Shown here in pieces: positions 48,812 to 58,376 of a DNA stretch of 64,000 nt. The position numbers and the translations under genes are program-made. The first letter of the stretch is position 1; each line of letters starts with the position of its first letter. The notes beneath the pieces were generated by a model. That model ran no database searches. It saw only the letters and a program-made list of their open reading frames with translations, and was not told where the DNA came from. Source of the DNA: Aliivibrio fischeri (GTDB lineage Bacteria; Pseudomonadota; Gammaproteobacteria; Enterobacterales; Vibrionaceae). Location: the NCBI RefSeq assembly GCF_009727955.1, contig NZ_WOBR01000016.1:1-64000 (forward strand), written 5' to 3'.

Positions 48812-49591
48812 ATGAAAATCTTTATATCCTCGTTACTTTTGCTTTTCTCATTCAACGTATTCGCAGCACCAAAATCTGAACTCTGGGATTATTGGAATGT
48901 GAGTAATGAAAAAAACGCCACCACAATATCTCACCAATACTGGCAACAAACATTAGATAAATACCTTATGACTAAAGGGGAATTCACGCTTTTTGACTAT
49001 GCTCACGTCACAGATGCCGATGAACGAACGCTCAATAGTTATTTACGTCAAATGAGTCGTATAGACCCAAGAGAATATAAAAAAACAGAGCAATACGCTT
49101 ATTGGGTTAATCTTTATAACGCCCTTACGGTAAAACTAATCTTGATGGATTACCCAATTGAATCTATTACCAAGCTAGGAGGAATATTCAGCTTTGGACC
49201 TTGGGATGAAGAAGTCGTTATTGTTGCAGGAAAAGCCCTCACGCTTAATGATATTGAGCATCGAATTTTAAGACCGATTTGGAATGATCCTAGAACTCAC
49301 TATGCCGTAAATTGCGCAAGTTTAGGCTGTCCGAATCTACAATCTAAAGCCTTTACTGCCAGAAACAGTGATAAATTATTAGATAAAGCAGCAAATGAAT
49401 TTATTAACAGTGATAAAGGGGTTTTAATTAAGGGAGAGAATGTTCAACTCTCCTCTATTTATGATTGGTTTGCTATTGATTTTGGTAGTCAACAGCAACT
49501 ATTTGAGCACCTAAAAAAATATCGCCCAGAATTAAAACCATTCAAAGGCGATATTCGTTATGACTATAACTGGAAATTAAATCAACAATAA
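48812..49591 (+). CDS. DUF547 domain secreted protein
   Basis: The 259-residue precursor has a signal peptide (about 1-18, ending NVFA). The mature protein contains the DUF547 core: QYAYWVNLYNALTVKLIL, then HYAVNCASLGCPNLQ with two cysteines close together. The biochemical function of DUF547 in bacteria is not known to me. CAGGTACC precedes the ATG. It is a single gene after the leu terminator and converges on djlA. Confidence 0.82.
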   Translation: MKIFISSLLLLFSFNVFAAPKSELWDYWNVSNEKNATTISHQYWQQTLDKYLMTKGEFTLFDYAHVTDADERTLNSYLRQMSRIDPREYKKTEQYAYWVNLYNALTVKLILMDYPIESITKLGGIFSFGPWDEEVVIVAGKALTLNDIEHRILRPIWNDPRTHYAVNCASLGCPNLQSKAFTARNSDKLLDKAANEFINSDKGVLIKGENVQLSSIYDWFAIDFGSQQQLFEHLKKYRPELKPFKGDIRYDYNWKLNQQ

Positions 49592-49617
49592 ATCTTACTT
49601 CAAATAAGTGTACTTCC

Positions 49618-49640
49618 TATGGGCATGATACATGCCCATA
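49618..49640. repeat. Perfect 10-bp hairpin between the DUF547 gene and djlA
   Basis: TATGGGCATG (49618-49627) is complementary to CATGCCCATA (49631-49640) with a 3-base loop. It lies in the gap between two convergent genes and may help end both transcripts, but no U-run follows. Confidence 0.55.
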
Positions 49641-49657
49641 TGACTTCTTTGATGGCT

Positions 49658-50509
49658 CTACTTAATGCCCTTTTCTTTCTTAATTAAATCGTAAGCCGCT
49701 TGAATTTCTTGTGCCTTCTCTTTGGCCATATTCATCATTTCTGGTGGTAAACCTTTTGCAACCAGCTTATCAGGGTGATGCTCATTCATTAGTTTACGGT
49801 GAGCACGCTTAATTGCTTTAGGATCTGCATCTTCACTAATACCAAGTAAATTGTATGCATCCTTTAACTGACTAGCAGAACTCGCCTGTTGCCATTGTCC
49901 TTGTTGATGTGAGCCGCCACTTTGGTGCCCAGAGAATCCACCGCCTTGTTGAAAACGAAATGCAGCTTCTTGCATTCTTAAACGTTTTTCAAGTTGCTCA
50001 GCACTGAACCCAAGCTCTTCAGCGACAATATGCAGTACATCACGCTCACTAGGGTGAATATCACCATCAGCAATCGCCGCTGCAATTTGTAATTCTAAAA
50101 AGAACTGCAATAAATCGTAACGACCGCCAGTGATTGAGCGGATATTTCTTAATGTTTCACGTAGTGGAAAATCACTTTCTTTACCTTCACGGAAAGCTTC
50201 TTGCGCTTCTCGTTTTTGTTCATCAGAAAGATTCATTCGATCCATCATCATTGATGCTAATTGGATCTCTTCACGTGTTACTTGACCTTTTGCTTTAGCA
50301 ACATGGCCCATCACAGCATACGCTGCATGGAAGAACTCAGCTTGTCTCTGAGTTTGAGATGCACCACCCGTCTGGAAAGTAAATCCACTATTAGCCATAC
50401 GCTTAGCTTTATCAAACTGATGGCCAATAAAGATCCCTAATGCAGCCCCAAAAAAGCCGCCAAATAGGAAACCAAAAAAACCGCCTAATATTTTGCCGAA
50501 TATTTGCAT
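49658..50509 (-). CDS. djlA: Co-chaperone DjlA (membrane-anchored J-domain protein)
   Basis: DjlA is an inner-membrane DnaJ-like protein that stimulates DnaK. The 283-residue form has a Gly-rich N-terminal membrane span (about 7-28), a TerB-like helical domain (about 50-170), a Gly/Gln/Ser linker and a C-terminal J domain with the HPD motif (MNEHHPDKLV). The C-terminal 50 residues are nearly the same as E. coli DjlA. I start at the ATG at 50509, matching E. coli MQYWGKI; an upstream TTG at 50521 adds four residues. It is divergent from lptD, as in E. coli. Confidence 0.95.
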   Translation of the reverse strand: MQIFGKILGGFFGFLFGGFFGAALGIFIGHQFDKAKRMANSGFTFQTGGASQTQRQAEFFHAAYAVMGHVAKAKGQVTREEIQLASMMMDRMNLSDEQKREAQEAFREGKESDFPLRETLRNIRSITGGRYDLLQFFLELQIAAAIADGDIHPSERDVLHIVAEELGFSAEQLEKRLRMQEAAFRFQQGGGFSGHQSGGSHQQGQWQQASSASQLKDAYNLLGISEDADPKAIKRAHRKLMNEHHPDKLVAKGLPPEMMNMAKEKAQEIQAAYDLIKKEKGIK

Positions 50510-50715
50510 TTTATATTCCAATTAATGAATTTTTCTATTTTTACTCTGTCACACCATGAGCAAATGGAGCCTTACACTTTACAATGATTAATCAATGATC
50601 GCGACATCTTAAGGTGGTTTGGGCATAGGTTTTGCTTTATTATAAAGAAGTGACTCTGTCTAGTATCTTTGAGTATATCAGCGGATTAATATAACAAACA
50701 GGAACGTCTAACTCG

Positions 50716-53076
50716 ATGTCTTTTACTTCTCGTAGCCTACTTGCCTCATTTACTGGATGCCTTCTTTACGGCACTCCTGCCATTGCTGATAATGGTAGTG
50801 AACCTGTATCTCCAGAAAATGGCATTGTTTTTCCTCTGCAAACTGATGCAGTTAACTCTTGTGAAGTCCCTGATAAAAAATCAAAAGAGGAAGAAGATCA
50901 ACAACCTGTATTAATTCAAGCAGACAGTGTTGAAGCGAGCAACAATTCAAAAGCCGTTTATAAAGGTAATGTTCATATTATTAAAGGCCGACAAGAAATT
51001 AAAGCCGATAGCATTACTTTACATCAACAAGAAAACATCGCGATTGCTGAAGGTAATGTTGATTACTCAAGCATGGAGATGCGAACCACTTCAGATAAAG
51101 TAACCACGAATTTATCCACTGAAGATACAACCATGGTAAATACGGCATATAAAATGTCGTGTCAGCCAATTCGTGGACAAGCTGGACGTGTATTAAAGAC
51201 AGGTCAAGAAATTTACGAATTAGAAGACGCCTCTTTTACAACCTGTCCTGCTGATGATAATAGCTGGCGTTTTAAAGCAAGTGGTATTGAACTAGACCAA
51301 TCGGATGAATGGGCTACTTTCTATAATGCTCGTTTTGAAGTACTTGATGTACCTATCTTCTACTTACCTTATGTTACTGTACCGGTTGGCGATACACGTA
51401 AAACAGGGGTACTGATCCCTAGTATTGGTCTTGATAGTAAAAATGGCTTTGAACTTTCAGTTCCTATTTACTGGAATATTGCCCCTAATTACGATGCCAC
51501 CACAACCATTAACTATATGGAAAGACGTGGTACTCAACTAGAAGCTGAATTCCGATACTTAACAGACCTTGGTAAAGGCACTGTTGATGTTGAATACCTA
51601 AATGAAGATGCTAAATTCAAAGACAAAGGCTCTCGTTGGGGTGTTAGTTGGGATCATTCTGGTATTTATCAAGAACACTGGAAATTTGATGTTGAGTATT
51701 CAAAAGTAAGTGATATCGATTACTTCCAAGATCTCAACTCAAATATTGGTACTCGTGACGAAGGTCAACTGCAACAATCTGGTGAAGTTTCTTACCGTAG
51801 CCAAGATTGGGATATGACCATGCGTGTTCGTGACTTCCAAGTATTAGTTGATGATAGCTTCCCATATCGCTTAATGCCGCAGGTTGAGTTTAACTATTAT
51901 GCGCCGCAGTTTTATAAAGAACTCGACTTTACGCTGCACAGTCATGCAAGTAAGTTTACGACTGAGGACCCGAGCAAACCATCAGCAACACGAGTTCATT
52001 TAGAACCTAAACTGAGTTTACCTTTAAGTTCAACTTGGTGGTCATTAACTCCTGAAGCTAGCTTACTTTACACTTATTATTCTCAAGAATTTGATGATAA
52101 ATATGCAGCTTTATCTGGTTTAGCAGAACAAACTGAAAGAAGCATTCCTGAAGTTCGTATTAATGGTGCTATTTACCTAGATAGTACTCATAAATTCTTA
52201 GGTGAGTACTTACAAACCTTAGAACCAAAAGTACAGTATCTCTACGTACCCGAAGTAGATCAAAGTGAAATCTATGGTGGTCGTGGCGAAGGTGGTTACG
52301 ACAGCAGTAAATTGCAGTTGGATTACTATGGTTTATTTAGAGATCGTCAATACAGTGGTGTTGATTATATTGCCTCGGCAAACCAGTTTAGTATTGGTGC
52401 AACCTCTCGCTTCTATGATGATTCGTATAAAGAGCGAATGAATATTTCGTTTGGTCAAATTTTATATCTAAATGGTTCAGGAACCATTAACGATACTAAC
52501 GATAATAAGAACTCATCTGCATGGGCAATGGAGAGTGATTTTAACTACGATGATTACCTCTTTTACCACGGTGGTATTCAATACGACTCTAACGTAAGTG
52601 AACTTCAAGTCGCTAACAGCACACTTGAGTACCGTTTTTCAAAGGGTTATATCCAAGCAAACTATCGTTATGTAAGTAAGAACTACATCGAAAGTAATGT
52701 TAGCTTTGAAGATGACTTGAGTCTCATTACGCAGCACGGTATCTATCAAGCCGGTCTTTTAAGCGAATATAATCTAGGAAGAAACTGGGCTCTTAAAGGT
52801 CAATACTTCCACGATACAAAAGAAGATCAAATGATTGAAGCATTAGTAGGTGTAACTTATCTAAGCGATTGTTGGTCATTTGGGTTAACTTATAGCGACC
52901 AGTTAATTGCACCAAGTAACGACCCTGCACTACCTATTGGTTCTTATGAGCCAAAATACGAAAGTAACTTAATGCTTTCTATTGCCATTCGTGGTTTAGG
53001 TAACAATACGGGAATCACATCCGGCTCTGCGAATAACGCCTTAGATTACGGTCGCCCGTTCTACTTAAATAATTAA
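50716..53076 (+). CDS. lptD: LPS-assembly protein LptD
   Basis: LptD with LptE inserts lipopolysaccharide into the outer leaflet. The 786-residue precursor has a signal peptide (about 1-24, ending PAIA), an N-terminal OstA jellyroll (about 60-180, PVLIQADSVEASNNSKAVYKGNV region) and a large C-terminal barrel. Cysteines suited to the interdomain disulfides occur near the start of the mature protein, in MSCQP and FTTCP, and in the barrel at SDCWS, where E. coli has two adjacent cysteines. It heads lptD-surA-pdxA-rsmA. Confidence 0.95.
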   Translation: MSFTSRSLLASFTGCLLYGTPAIADNGSEPVSPENGIVFPLQTDAVNSCEVPDKKSKEEEDQQPVLIQADSVEASNNSKAVYKGNVHIIKGRQEIKADSITLHQQENIAIAEGNVDYSSMEMRTTSDKVTTNLSTEDTTMVNTAYKMSCQPIRGQAGRVLKTGQEIYELEDASFTTCPADDNSWRFKASGIELDQSDEWATFYNARFEVLDVPIFYLPYVTVPVGDTRKTGVLIPSIGLDSKNGFELSVPIYWNIAPNYDATTTINYMERRGTQLEAEFRYLTDLGKGTVDVEYLNEDAKFKDKGSRWGVSWDHSGIYQEHWKFDVEYSKVSDIDYFQDLNSNIGTRDEGQLQQSGEVSYRSQDWDMTMRVRDFQVLVDDSFPYRLMPQVEFNYYAPQFYKELDFTLHSHASKFTTEDPSKPSATRVHLEPKLSLPLSSTWWSLTPEASLLYTYYSQEFDDKYAALSGLAEQTERSIPEVRINGAIYLDSTHKFLGEYLQTLEPKVQYLYVPEVDQSEIYGGRGEGGYDSSKLQLDYYGLFRDRQYSGVDYIASANQFSIGATSRFYDDSYKERMNISFGQILYLNGSGTINDTNDNKNSSAWAMESDFNYDDYLFYHGGIQYDSNVSELQVANSTLEYRFSKGYIQANYRYVSKNYIESNVSFEDDLSLITQHGIYQAGLLSEYNLGRNWALKGQYFHDTKEDQMIEALVGVTYLSDCWSFGLTYSDQLIAPSNDPALPIGSYEPKYESNLMLSIAIRGLGNNTGITSGSANNALDYGRPFYLNN

Positions 53077-53143
53077 TTATATGGAAATACATGAAAAGCC
53101 AACACTCTAAGGCTCTTCATTCTCCTTACTCTTGGATGACACT

Positions 53144-54457
53144 ATGAAAAACTGGAAATTCCCACTGATTAGCACACTTTTATTGCTGCTAGCCATCAAT
53201 GTGCATGCAGCTCCTGTAGAGCTTGATCGTGTAGTTGCGATCGTTGATGAAGGCGTGGTGCTACAAAGTGATATTGATACGTCATTAAAAACAGTAAAAA
53301 TTAATGCTCAAGAAAAAGGACAACCTCTTCCTGATGAAGCGGTCCTTCGTGAACAAGTGTTAGAAAAACTGATTGTTGATACGATTCAAAGCCAGCAAGC
53401 TGAAAAAATGGGTATTCGTATTGATGATACTCGCCTTGAAGCTGCATTAAATGACATTGCAAAAGAAAACAACATGACACTGGCGCAGTTACAACAAAAA
53501 ACAGCAGCTCAAGGTCTCCCTTATGCTAATTTCCGTGAACAAATTCGTAAGGAAATCGCCGCAAGTGAAGCGCGTAATGCCCAAGTCCGTCGTCGTATTA
53601 ATATCCTTCCACAAGAAGTAGAGAGTCTTGCTCAACTACTTGCAGAAGAAACTCAAGCAACGGTTCAATACAAAATCAGCCACATTCAACTACGCGCTGA
53701 AGATGGCGCAACTCAAACAGATAAAGAAGCACTAGAAAAACAAGCTGAAGATCTTACAGAGCGATTAAAGCAAGGTGCTGATTTTGCGACCATGGCTTAC
53801 ACCTACTCTAAAGGACCAAAAGCCTTACAAGGTGGTGATTGGGGTTGGATGCGTAAAGAAGAGATGCCGACAATCTTTGCCGACCAAATTACCGGGCAAG
53901 GTAAAAACAGTATTATCGGTCCATTCCGTTCAGGTGTTGGTTTCCATATATTAAAAATTGATGATGTAAAAGGTCTTGAAACTGTTGCTGTAACAGAAGT
54001 AAATGCACGTCATATTCTAATTAAAACCTCAGTAATCATGAGTGATGAAGGTGCACAGCGTCTATTAAATACGATCATCGATGATATTAAATCAGGCAAA
54101 GAAACCTTTGCAGACATGGCACAACGTTATAGCCAAGACCCTGGCTCTGCTGCAAATGATGGCGAACTAGGTTTCCAAACACCTGATTTATACGTACCAG
54201 AATTCAAACACCAAGTTGAAACTCTACCAGTAGGTCAAATTAGCGCACCATTTAAAACGGTTCACGGCTGGCATATTGCTGAAGTATTAGAGCGTCGCCA
54301 AGTTGATAGAACTGATGCTGCGATGAAAAACAAAGCATACCGAATTCTTCTTAACCGTAAATTTAATGAAGAAGCAGGTGCATGGTTACAAGAGATCCGT
54401 GCAAGTGCTTATGTTGAAATATTACAAGATGACGATGGTGAAAATGACAATGAATAA
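53144..54457 (+). CDS. surA: Periplasmic chaperone/PPIase SurA
   Basis: SurA escorts unfolded outer-membrane proteins to the Bam complex. The 437-residue precursor (start at 53144, with GGA upstream; an in-frame ATG at 53132 is less likely) has a signal peptide (about 1-22), an N-terminal helical chaperone domain, two parvulin domains (about 165-265 and 280-375, the second with [11 protein letters not shown] and [13 protein letters not shown]) and a C-terminal helix. It overlaps pdxA by 8 bp. Confidence 0.95.
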   Translation: MKNWKFPLISTLLLLLAINVHAAPVELDRVVAIVDEGVVLQSDIDTSLKTVKINAQEKGQPLPDEAVLREQVLEKLIVDTIQSQQAEKMGIRIDDTRLEAALNDIAKENNMTLAQLQQKTAAQGLPYANFREQIRKEIAASEARNAQVRRRINILPQEVESLAQLLAEETQATVQYKISHIQLRAEDGATQTDKEALEKQAEDLTERLKQGADFATMAYTYSKGPKALQGGDWGWMRKEEMPTIFADQITGQGKNSIIGPFRSGVGFHILKIDDVKGLETVAVTEVNARHILIKTSVIMSDEGAQRLLNTIIDDIKSGKETFADMAQRYSQDPGSAANDGELGFQTPDLYVPEFKHQVETLPVGQISAPFKTVHGWHIAEVLERRQVDRTDAAMKNKAYRILLNRKFNEEAGAWLQEIRASAYVEILQDDDGENDNE

Positions 54458-55439
54458 CATTAAACGCATTGCAATCACTCCAGGTGAACCATCAGGTATT
54501 GGCCCAGATCTTGTCATTGCCATTGCACAACAAGACTGGCCTCATCAACTCGTAATTTGTGGTAGTAAGCAAGTTTTAATAGAAAGAGCAGCACAACTTG
54601 GTATTCAAATTCAAATTGAAAACTATAACGCTCAGTTACCAGCAACTAACCATAAAGCTGGCACACTTCTCGTTGAAGACATTAAACTAGGATGTGATGT
54701 TATTGCTGGTGAACTTAATGAGGCAAATGGGCACTATGTGCTTGAAACATTAAGTCGTGCCGCACAAGGTAACATGGATGGTGAATTTGATGCAGTGGTT
54801 ACAGGCCCTGTACATAAAGGGGTAATTAACCGAGCTGGCGTTGCTTTTAGTGGCCATACTGAATTTTTTGCAGAGCAGTCAAATACACAACAAGTTGTAA
54901 TGATGCTTGCTACAGAAGGACTGCGAGTTGCGTTAGTAACGACTCACATTCCACTAGCATATGTATCAAAAGCAATTACGGCTGATCGTTTAAAACAAGT
55001 CACTCGTATTCTGCATCAAGATTTAATAACCAAGTTTGGGATTGCTAACCCATCTATTTTTGTTTGCGGATTAAATCCTCATGCAGGCGAAGATGGCTGT
55101 CTTGGTCGCGAAGAAATTGATATCATAGCGCCAGCATTAGATGAATTACGTGAGCAAGAAGGTATGAACTTAATCGGTCCATTACCCGCTGATACGTTAT
55201 TTCAAGATAAATACTTACAAGAAGCAGACGCGGTACTGGCGATGTATCACGATCAAGGTCTTCCTGTGCTAAAATTTAAAGGCTTCGGAAAATCCGTAAA
55301 CATTACATTAGGTTTACCATTTATCCGTACGTCCGTAGACCATGGTACTGCATTGGAATTAGCAGGTACTGGAAAAGCAGATGCAGGAAGCTTTATTACC
55401 GCACTTACCCATGCAATAGAACTGGTAGAAAATAAATGA
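54450..55439 (+). CDS. pdxA: 4-hydroxythreonine-4-phosphate dehydrogenase PdxA
   Basis: PdxA oxidises 4-phosphohydroxy-L-threonine in the DXP-dependent pyridoxal phosphate pathway. From the ATG at 54450 the protein has 329 residues, the same as E. coli; 54444 is an alternative start. It has [13 protein letters not shown] at the N-terminus, [21 protein letters not shown] with a metal-binding His, [10 protein letters not shown] and [19 protein letters not shown] at the end. The frame stays open upstream to 54366, inside surA, but that part is a shadow. It overlaps rsmA by 4 bp. Confidence 0.96.
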   Translation: MNNIKRIAITPGEPSGIGPDLVIAIAQQDWPHQLVICGSKQVLIERAAQLGIQIQIENYNAQLPATNHKAGTLLVEDIKLGCDVIAGELNEANGHYVLETLSRAAQGNMDGEFDAVVTGPVHKGVINRAGVAFSGHTEFFAEQSNTQQVVMMLATEGLRVALVTTHIPLAYVSKAITADRLKQVTRILHQDLITKFGIANPSIFVCGLNPHAGEDGCLGREEIDIIAPALDELREQEGMNLIGPLPADTLFQDKYLQEADAVLAMYHDQGLPVLKFKGFGKSVNITLGLPFIRTSVDHGTALELAGTGKADAGSFITALTHAIELVENK

Positions 55440-56254
55440 GTACAAGAAATGATGTCCATTTAGGCCATAAAGCAAGAAAACGCTTTGGTCAAAACTTCTT
55501 AAATGACCCTTATGTGATCGATGGAATCGTATCTGCAATCAACCCTCTACCAGGCCAAAACCTTGTAGAAATTGGTCCAGGTCTTGGTGCTATCACTGAG
55601 CCTGTTGGGCGTGAAGTAGATAAATTTACGGTTATTGAACTTGACCGTGACTTAGCTGAACGTTTACGTAACCACCCTGAATTGGGCAGTAAACTAACGA
55701 TTCATGAAGGCGATGCAATGCGCTTTGACTTCACTCAGCTAATCAAAGAAAACAACAAACTGCGTATTTTTGGTAATCTACCATACAATATTTCTACGCC
55801 ATTGATGTTCCACCTTTTTGAATTCCATAAAGACGTACAAGACATGCACTTTATGCTACAAAAAGAAGTGGTTAATCGTCTAGCAGCAGGCCCTGGTACA
55901 AAAGCATATGGTCGTTTAACGGTTATGGCTCAATACTTCTGTAAGGTGATGCCTGTACTAGAAGTGCCACCAACAGCATTTGTTCCGCCACCGAAAGTTG
56001 ATTCTGCGGTTGTTCGTCTTGTTCCTTACGAGACTCTGCCTTACCCAGCAACAAACTTAAAATGGCTAGACCGTGTATGTCGTGAAGGTTTTAACCAACG
56101 CCGTAAGACAGTTCGTAACTGTTATAAAGCATTGCTAACTAAAGAGCAGTTAGAAGAATTAGGTATTAATCCTTCTATGCGCCCTGAAAACCTAACATTA
56201 GAGCAGTTTGTTAATATGGCGAACTGGTTAGACGCAAATCATAGTGCTGAGTAA
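55436..56254 (+). CDS. rsmA: 16S rRNA dimethyladenosine transferase RsmA (KsgA)
   Basis: RsmA dimethylates two adjacent adenines near the 3' end of 16S rRNA during small-subunit maturation. The 272-residue protein has [14 protein letters not shown], the SAM-binding [14 protein letters not shown] and the catalytic [11 protein letters not shown]. It overlaps pdxA by 4 bp and is the last gene before a strong terminator. In E. coli apaG follows here; it is absent from this window. Confidence 0.97.
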   Translation: MSTRNDVHLGHKARKRFGQNFLNDPYVIDGIVSAINPLPGQNLVEIGPGLGAITEPVGREVDKFTVIELDRDLAERLRNHPELGSKLTIHEGDAMRFDFTQLIKENNKLRIFGNLPYNISTPLMFHLFEFHKDVQDMHFMLQKEVVNRLAAGPGTKAYGRLTVMAQYFCKVMPVLEVPPTAFVPPPKVDSAVVRLVPYETLPYPATNLKWLDRVCREGFNQRRKTVRNCYKALLTKEQLEELGINPSMRPENLTLEQFVNMANWLDANHSAE

Positions 56255-56274
56255 GCATTAACTGATTTCAATTG

Positions 56275-56299
56275 AGGTGACCTTATGGTCACCTTTTTT
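56275..56299 (+). terminator. Intrinsic terminator after rsmA
   Basis: AGGTGACC (56275-56282) pairs with GGTCACCT (56287-56294) around TTAT, followed by TTTTT. It separates rsmA from apaH. Confidence 0.9.
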
Positions 56300-56326
56300 A
56301 TATTTATCATATTTTGAGAGAATGGC

Positions 56327-57142
56327 ATGGCAACTTACTTTGTTGGTGATATTCAAGGTTGTTTAGATGAACTGCTTTTATTATTAGAACGCGTTGAGTT
56401 TAATCGAGAAAAAGATCAACTTTGGTTAACTGGAGATTTGGTTGCAAGAGGACCTAAATCATTAGAAACTTTACGCTTTGTAAAATCATTAGGTAACGCT
56501 GCCGTCACTATTCTGGGCAACCATGATCTCCACCTACTTGCGGTATCTCAAGGAATTTCACGCGTTAAAGAAAAAGATAAAACCGCTCCTATTTTTACCG
56601 CGCCAGACAGTGAAGAACTGCTTACTTGGTTGCGCCATCAACCATTGCTAGCTGTTCATTCTGAATATGACATCGTAATGACTCACGCAGGCATTTCACC
56701 TCAATGGGACATCGCTACCGCAATAGAATCTGCTCACGAAGTGGAATCCATACTACTATCCGATAAATGGGTTTGGTTATTAGAAAACATGTATGAAAAC
56801 CACCCTGACACATGGGATGCCACATTATCTGGAATAGATCGTTACCGCTATATCATTAATGCCTTTACTCGAATGCGTTTTTGTCACTCAAATGGACGCT
56901 TGGATATGGAATGCAAACTACCTCCTCAAGATATTAATAGCGATGACCTCGTGCCTTGGTTTGAATTAAAAAATCGTCTTCCCCTTTCTCACAAAGTGAT
57001 TTTTGGTCATTGGGCGGCATTGATGGGGCACGAAGGAAATAACGTAATAGCACTCGATACAGGCTGTGTATGGGGGGAATATATGACGATGTATTGTGTT
57101 GATGATGGGAAGTATTTTACGCAGAAAGCGATAGAACAGTAA
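56327..57142 (+). CDS. apaH: Bis(5'-nucleosyl)-tetraphosphatase, symmetrical (ApaH)
   Basis: ApaH cleaves diadenosine tetraphosphate into two ADP and also acts on Np4-capped RNA in E. coli. The 271-residue metallophosphatase shows the family motifs VGDIQGCLDEL, WLTGDLVARG, ILGNHDLHLL and a later THAGISPQW. GAGAG precedes the ATG. It follows the rsmA terminator by about 30 bp, so it needs its own promoter or readthrough. It converges on folA across a repeat-rich gap. Confidence 0.95.
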   Translation: MATYFVGDIQGCLDELLLLLERVEFNREKDQLWLTGDLVARGPKSLETLRFVKSLGNAAVTILGNHDLHLLAVSQGISRVKEKDKTAPIFTAPDSEELLTWLRHQPLLAVHSEYDIVMTHAGISPQWDIATAIESAHEVESILLSDKWVWLLENMYENHPDTWDATLSGIDRYRYIINAFTRMRFCHSNGRLDMECKLPPQDINSDDLVPWFELKNRLPLSHKVIFGHWAALMGHEGNNVIALDTGCVWGEYMTMYCVDDGKYFTQKAIEQ

Positions 57143-57149
57143 CGAAAAG

Positions 57150-57242
57150 AAAGAAGCGAGAAACGAGGACGTTACGCTCGAGGGACGAGGAAGAGCAAAG
57201 AGCGAGGTTTCAGGTTTCAGGTTTCAGGTTTCAGGTTTCAGG
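57150..57242 (+). repeat. Heptamer repeat block with five tandem AGGTTTC units
   Basis: Five exact AGGTTTC copies fill 57205-57239 and end in AGG. They are preceded by a degenerate purine-rich stretch (57150-57204) with heptamer-like words AACGAGG, GACGAGG, AAGAGCA and AAGAGCG. The copy number and length (35 bp) match the AGGATTC array after leuD. The reverse word CCTGAAACCT recurs at 57285-57294, so the block can fold back on itself. Confidence 0.85.
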
Positions 57243-57274
57243 AAAATCAAAAGCGAGTACACCTGAACCCTGCA

Positions 57275-57370
57275 AGCGCAGCGTCCTGAAACCTAATTTA
57301 TCACAATGCTACTTATACGCACTCTTATAGTCTCTAGTCTCTAGTCTCTAGTCTCTAGTTAGCGCAGCGT
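57275..57370. repeat. AGCGCAGCGT cores flanking a TAGTCTC heptamer array
   Basis: AGCGCAGCGT occurs at 57275-57284 and again at 57361-57370. Between them four exact TAGTCTC heptamers (57328-57355) end in a partial unit. The same 10-mer occurs inverted at 31584-31593. This ties the three intergenic repeat loci together. Confidence 0.8.
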
Positions 57371-57378
57371 GTAGCCTC

Positions 57379-57858
57379 TTATCTCTCAAGAACCACAAAC
57401 TCCATATCATACTGATTCTTTTCATCTTTCGAATACGTTTCAGAATGAGCTTGATTCCATCCTTCCCCCCAATCAGGGAACTGCGTATCGCCATCAATAT
57501 CAGCATCGATAAACGTCAGGTACAGCTTATCCGCATCAGCAAGACACGCTTGGTAAATTGAGCCACCACCAATAATCATAAGTTCTTCAATATCACCAAC
57601 GGCTTGTTTAGCCTCTTCGATAGAAGTAACACAAGTTACGCCATCAATTTGTAAATTAGCATCACGGCTTAATACGATATTCAATCGACCCGGCAATGGA
57701 CAACCAATCGACTCATAAGTCTTACGTCCCATGACAATAGGTTTACCCATAGTGCATTTTTTAAACCAAGCGAAATCAGCAGGTAAATGCCATGGCATCT
57801 GATTATCAATACCAATAATACGGTTCTTTGCCATTGCGGCTATCATGCTAATTTTCAA
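57379..57858 (-). CDS. folA: Dihydrofolate reductase FolA
   Basis: FolA reduces dihydrofolate to tetrahydrofolate with NADPH and is the trimethoprim target. The 159-residue protein is the same length as E. coli FolA. It has MIAAMAKNRIIGIDNQMPWHLPAD-type N-terminal sequence with the catalytic acidic residue, GRKTYESIGCPLPGR and the later MIIGGGSIYQACL. It is a single gene, convergent with apaH. Confidence 0.97.
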   Translation of the reverse strand: MKISMIAAMAKNRIIGIDNQMPWHLPADFAWFKKCTMGKPIVMGRKTYESIGCPLPGRLNIVLSRDANLQIDGVTCVTSIEEAKQAVGDIEELMIIGGGSIYQACLADADKLYLTFIDADIDGDTQFPDWGEGWNQAHSETYSKDEKNQYDMEFVVLER

Positions 57859-57884
57859 AACTATTCCTTTTATCTTATTTATTT

Positions 57885-58376
57885 TTACACTATCGACTTT
57901 CTACGGTAAAACAGTAACCCGGGCATAGCAAGGCCAATTGCCAATGCAGCAACCGTAAATAAGGTCTTAATTAAATTATCGATCATCATTGCCCATAATT
58001 CTGGGGAATACCCAAGGTGATTAATTTCAACAACAGCAATCATGGCTTTAAATGCAAAAACTCCTGGCACCATTGGAATTAATGCTGCAACTGTAAATAC
58101 TTTTGGATGCGCTAAAAATCGATGCGACCAATGAACACCAATCATGCCGACGGTTGTTGCAGCACATAACGTCGCCCACTCCAATGGCACACCAAAGTGT
58201 AATAATAAAAAACGACTACCATGTCCAATCGCACCACCAATCGCACAGTATTTTAATGCTTTAACGGGCACATTAAATACCAAAGCAAAACCAACTGCTG
58301 GGATCATGGCAAAAAACATATCGTTTAGTAATGCGATAAATAACGCCAATCCACTACTTAGAGAAAAACTATCCAT
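57885..58376 (-). CDS. yjjB: Threonine/serine exporter family protein, YjjB type (ThrE_2)
   Basis: The 163-residue protein has four or five membrane spans and matches the YjjB/ThrE_2 half of a split exporter. Features are NVPVKALKYCAIGGAIGHGSR and the MVPGVFAFKAMIA stretch. In E. coli YjjP and YjjB are proposed to act together, and the pair has been reported as a succinate exporter; ThrE homologues export threonine and serine. The substrate here is unknown. It overlaps yjjP by 8 bp and lies just upstream of folA on the same strand. Confidence 0.85.
   Translation of the reverse strand: MDSFSLSSGLALFIALLNDMFFAMIPAVGFALVFNVPVKALKYCAIGGAIGHGSRFLLLHFGVPLEWATLCAATTVGMIGVHWSHRFLAHPKVFTVAALIPMVPGVFAFKAMIAVVEINHLGYSPELWAMMIDNLIKTLFTVAALAIGLAMPGLLFYRRKSIV

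Noticed and set aside
54366-54449. Longer N-terminus for PdxA starting inside surA
   Set aside because: The extra 28 codons overlap surA and are absent from the family; the ATG at 54450 gives the standard length.
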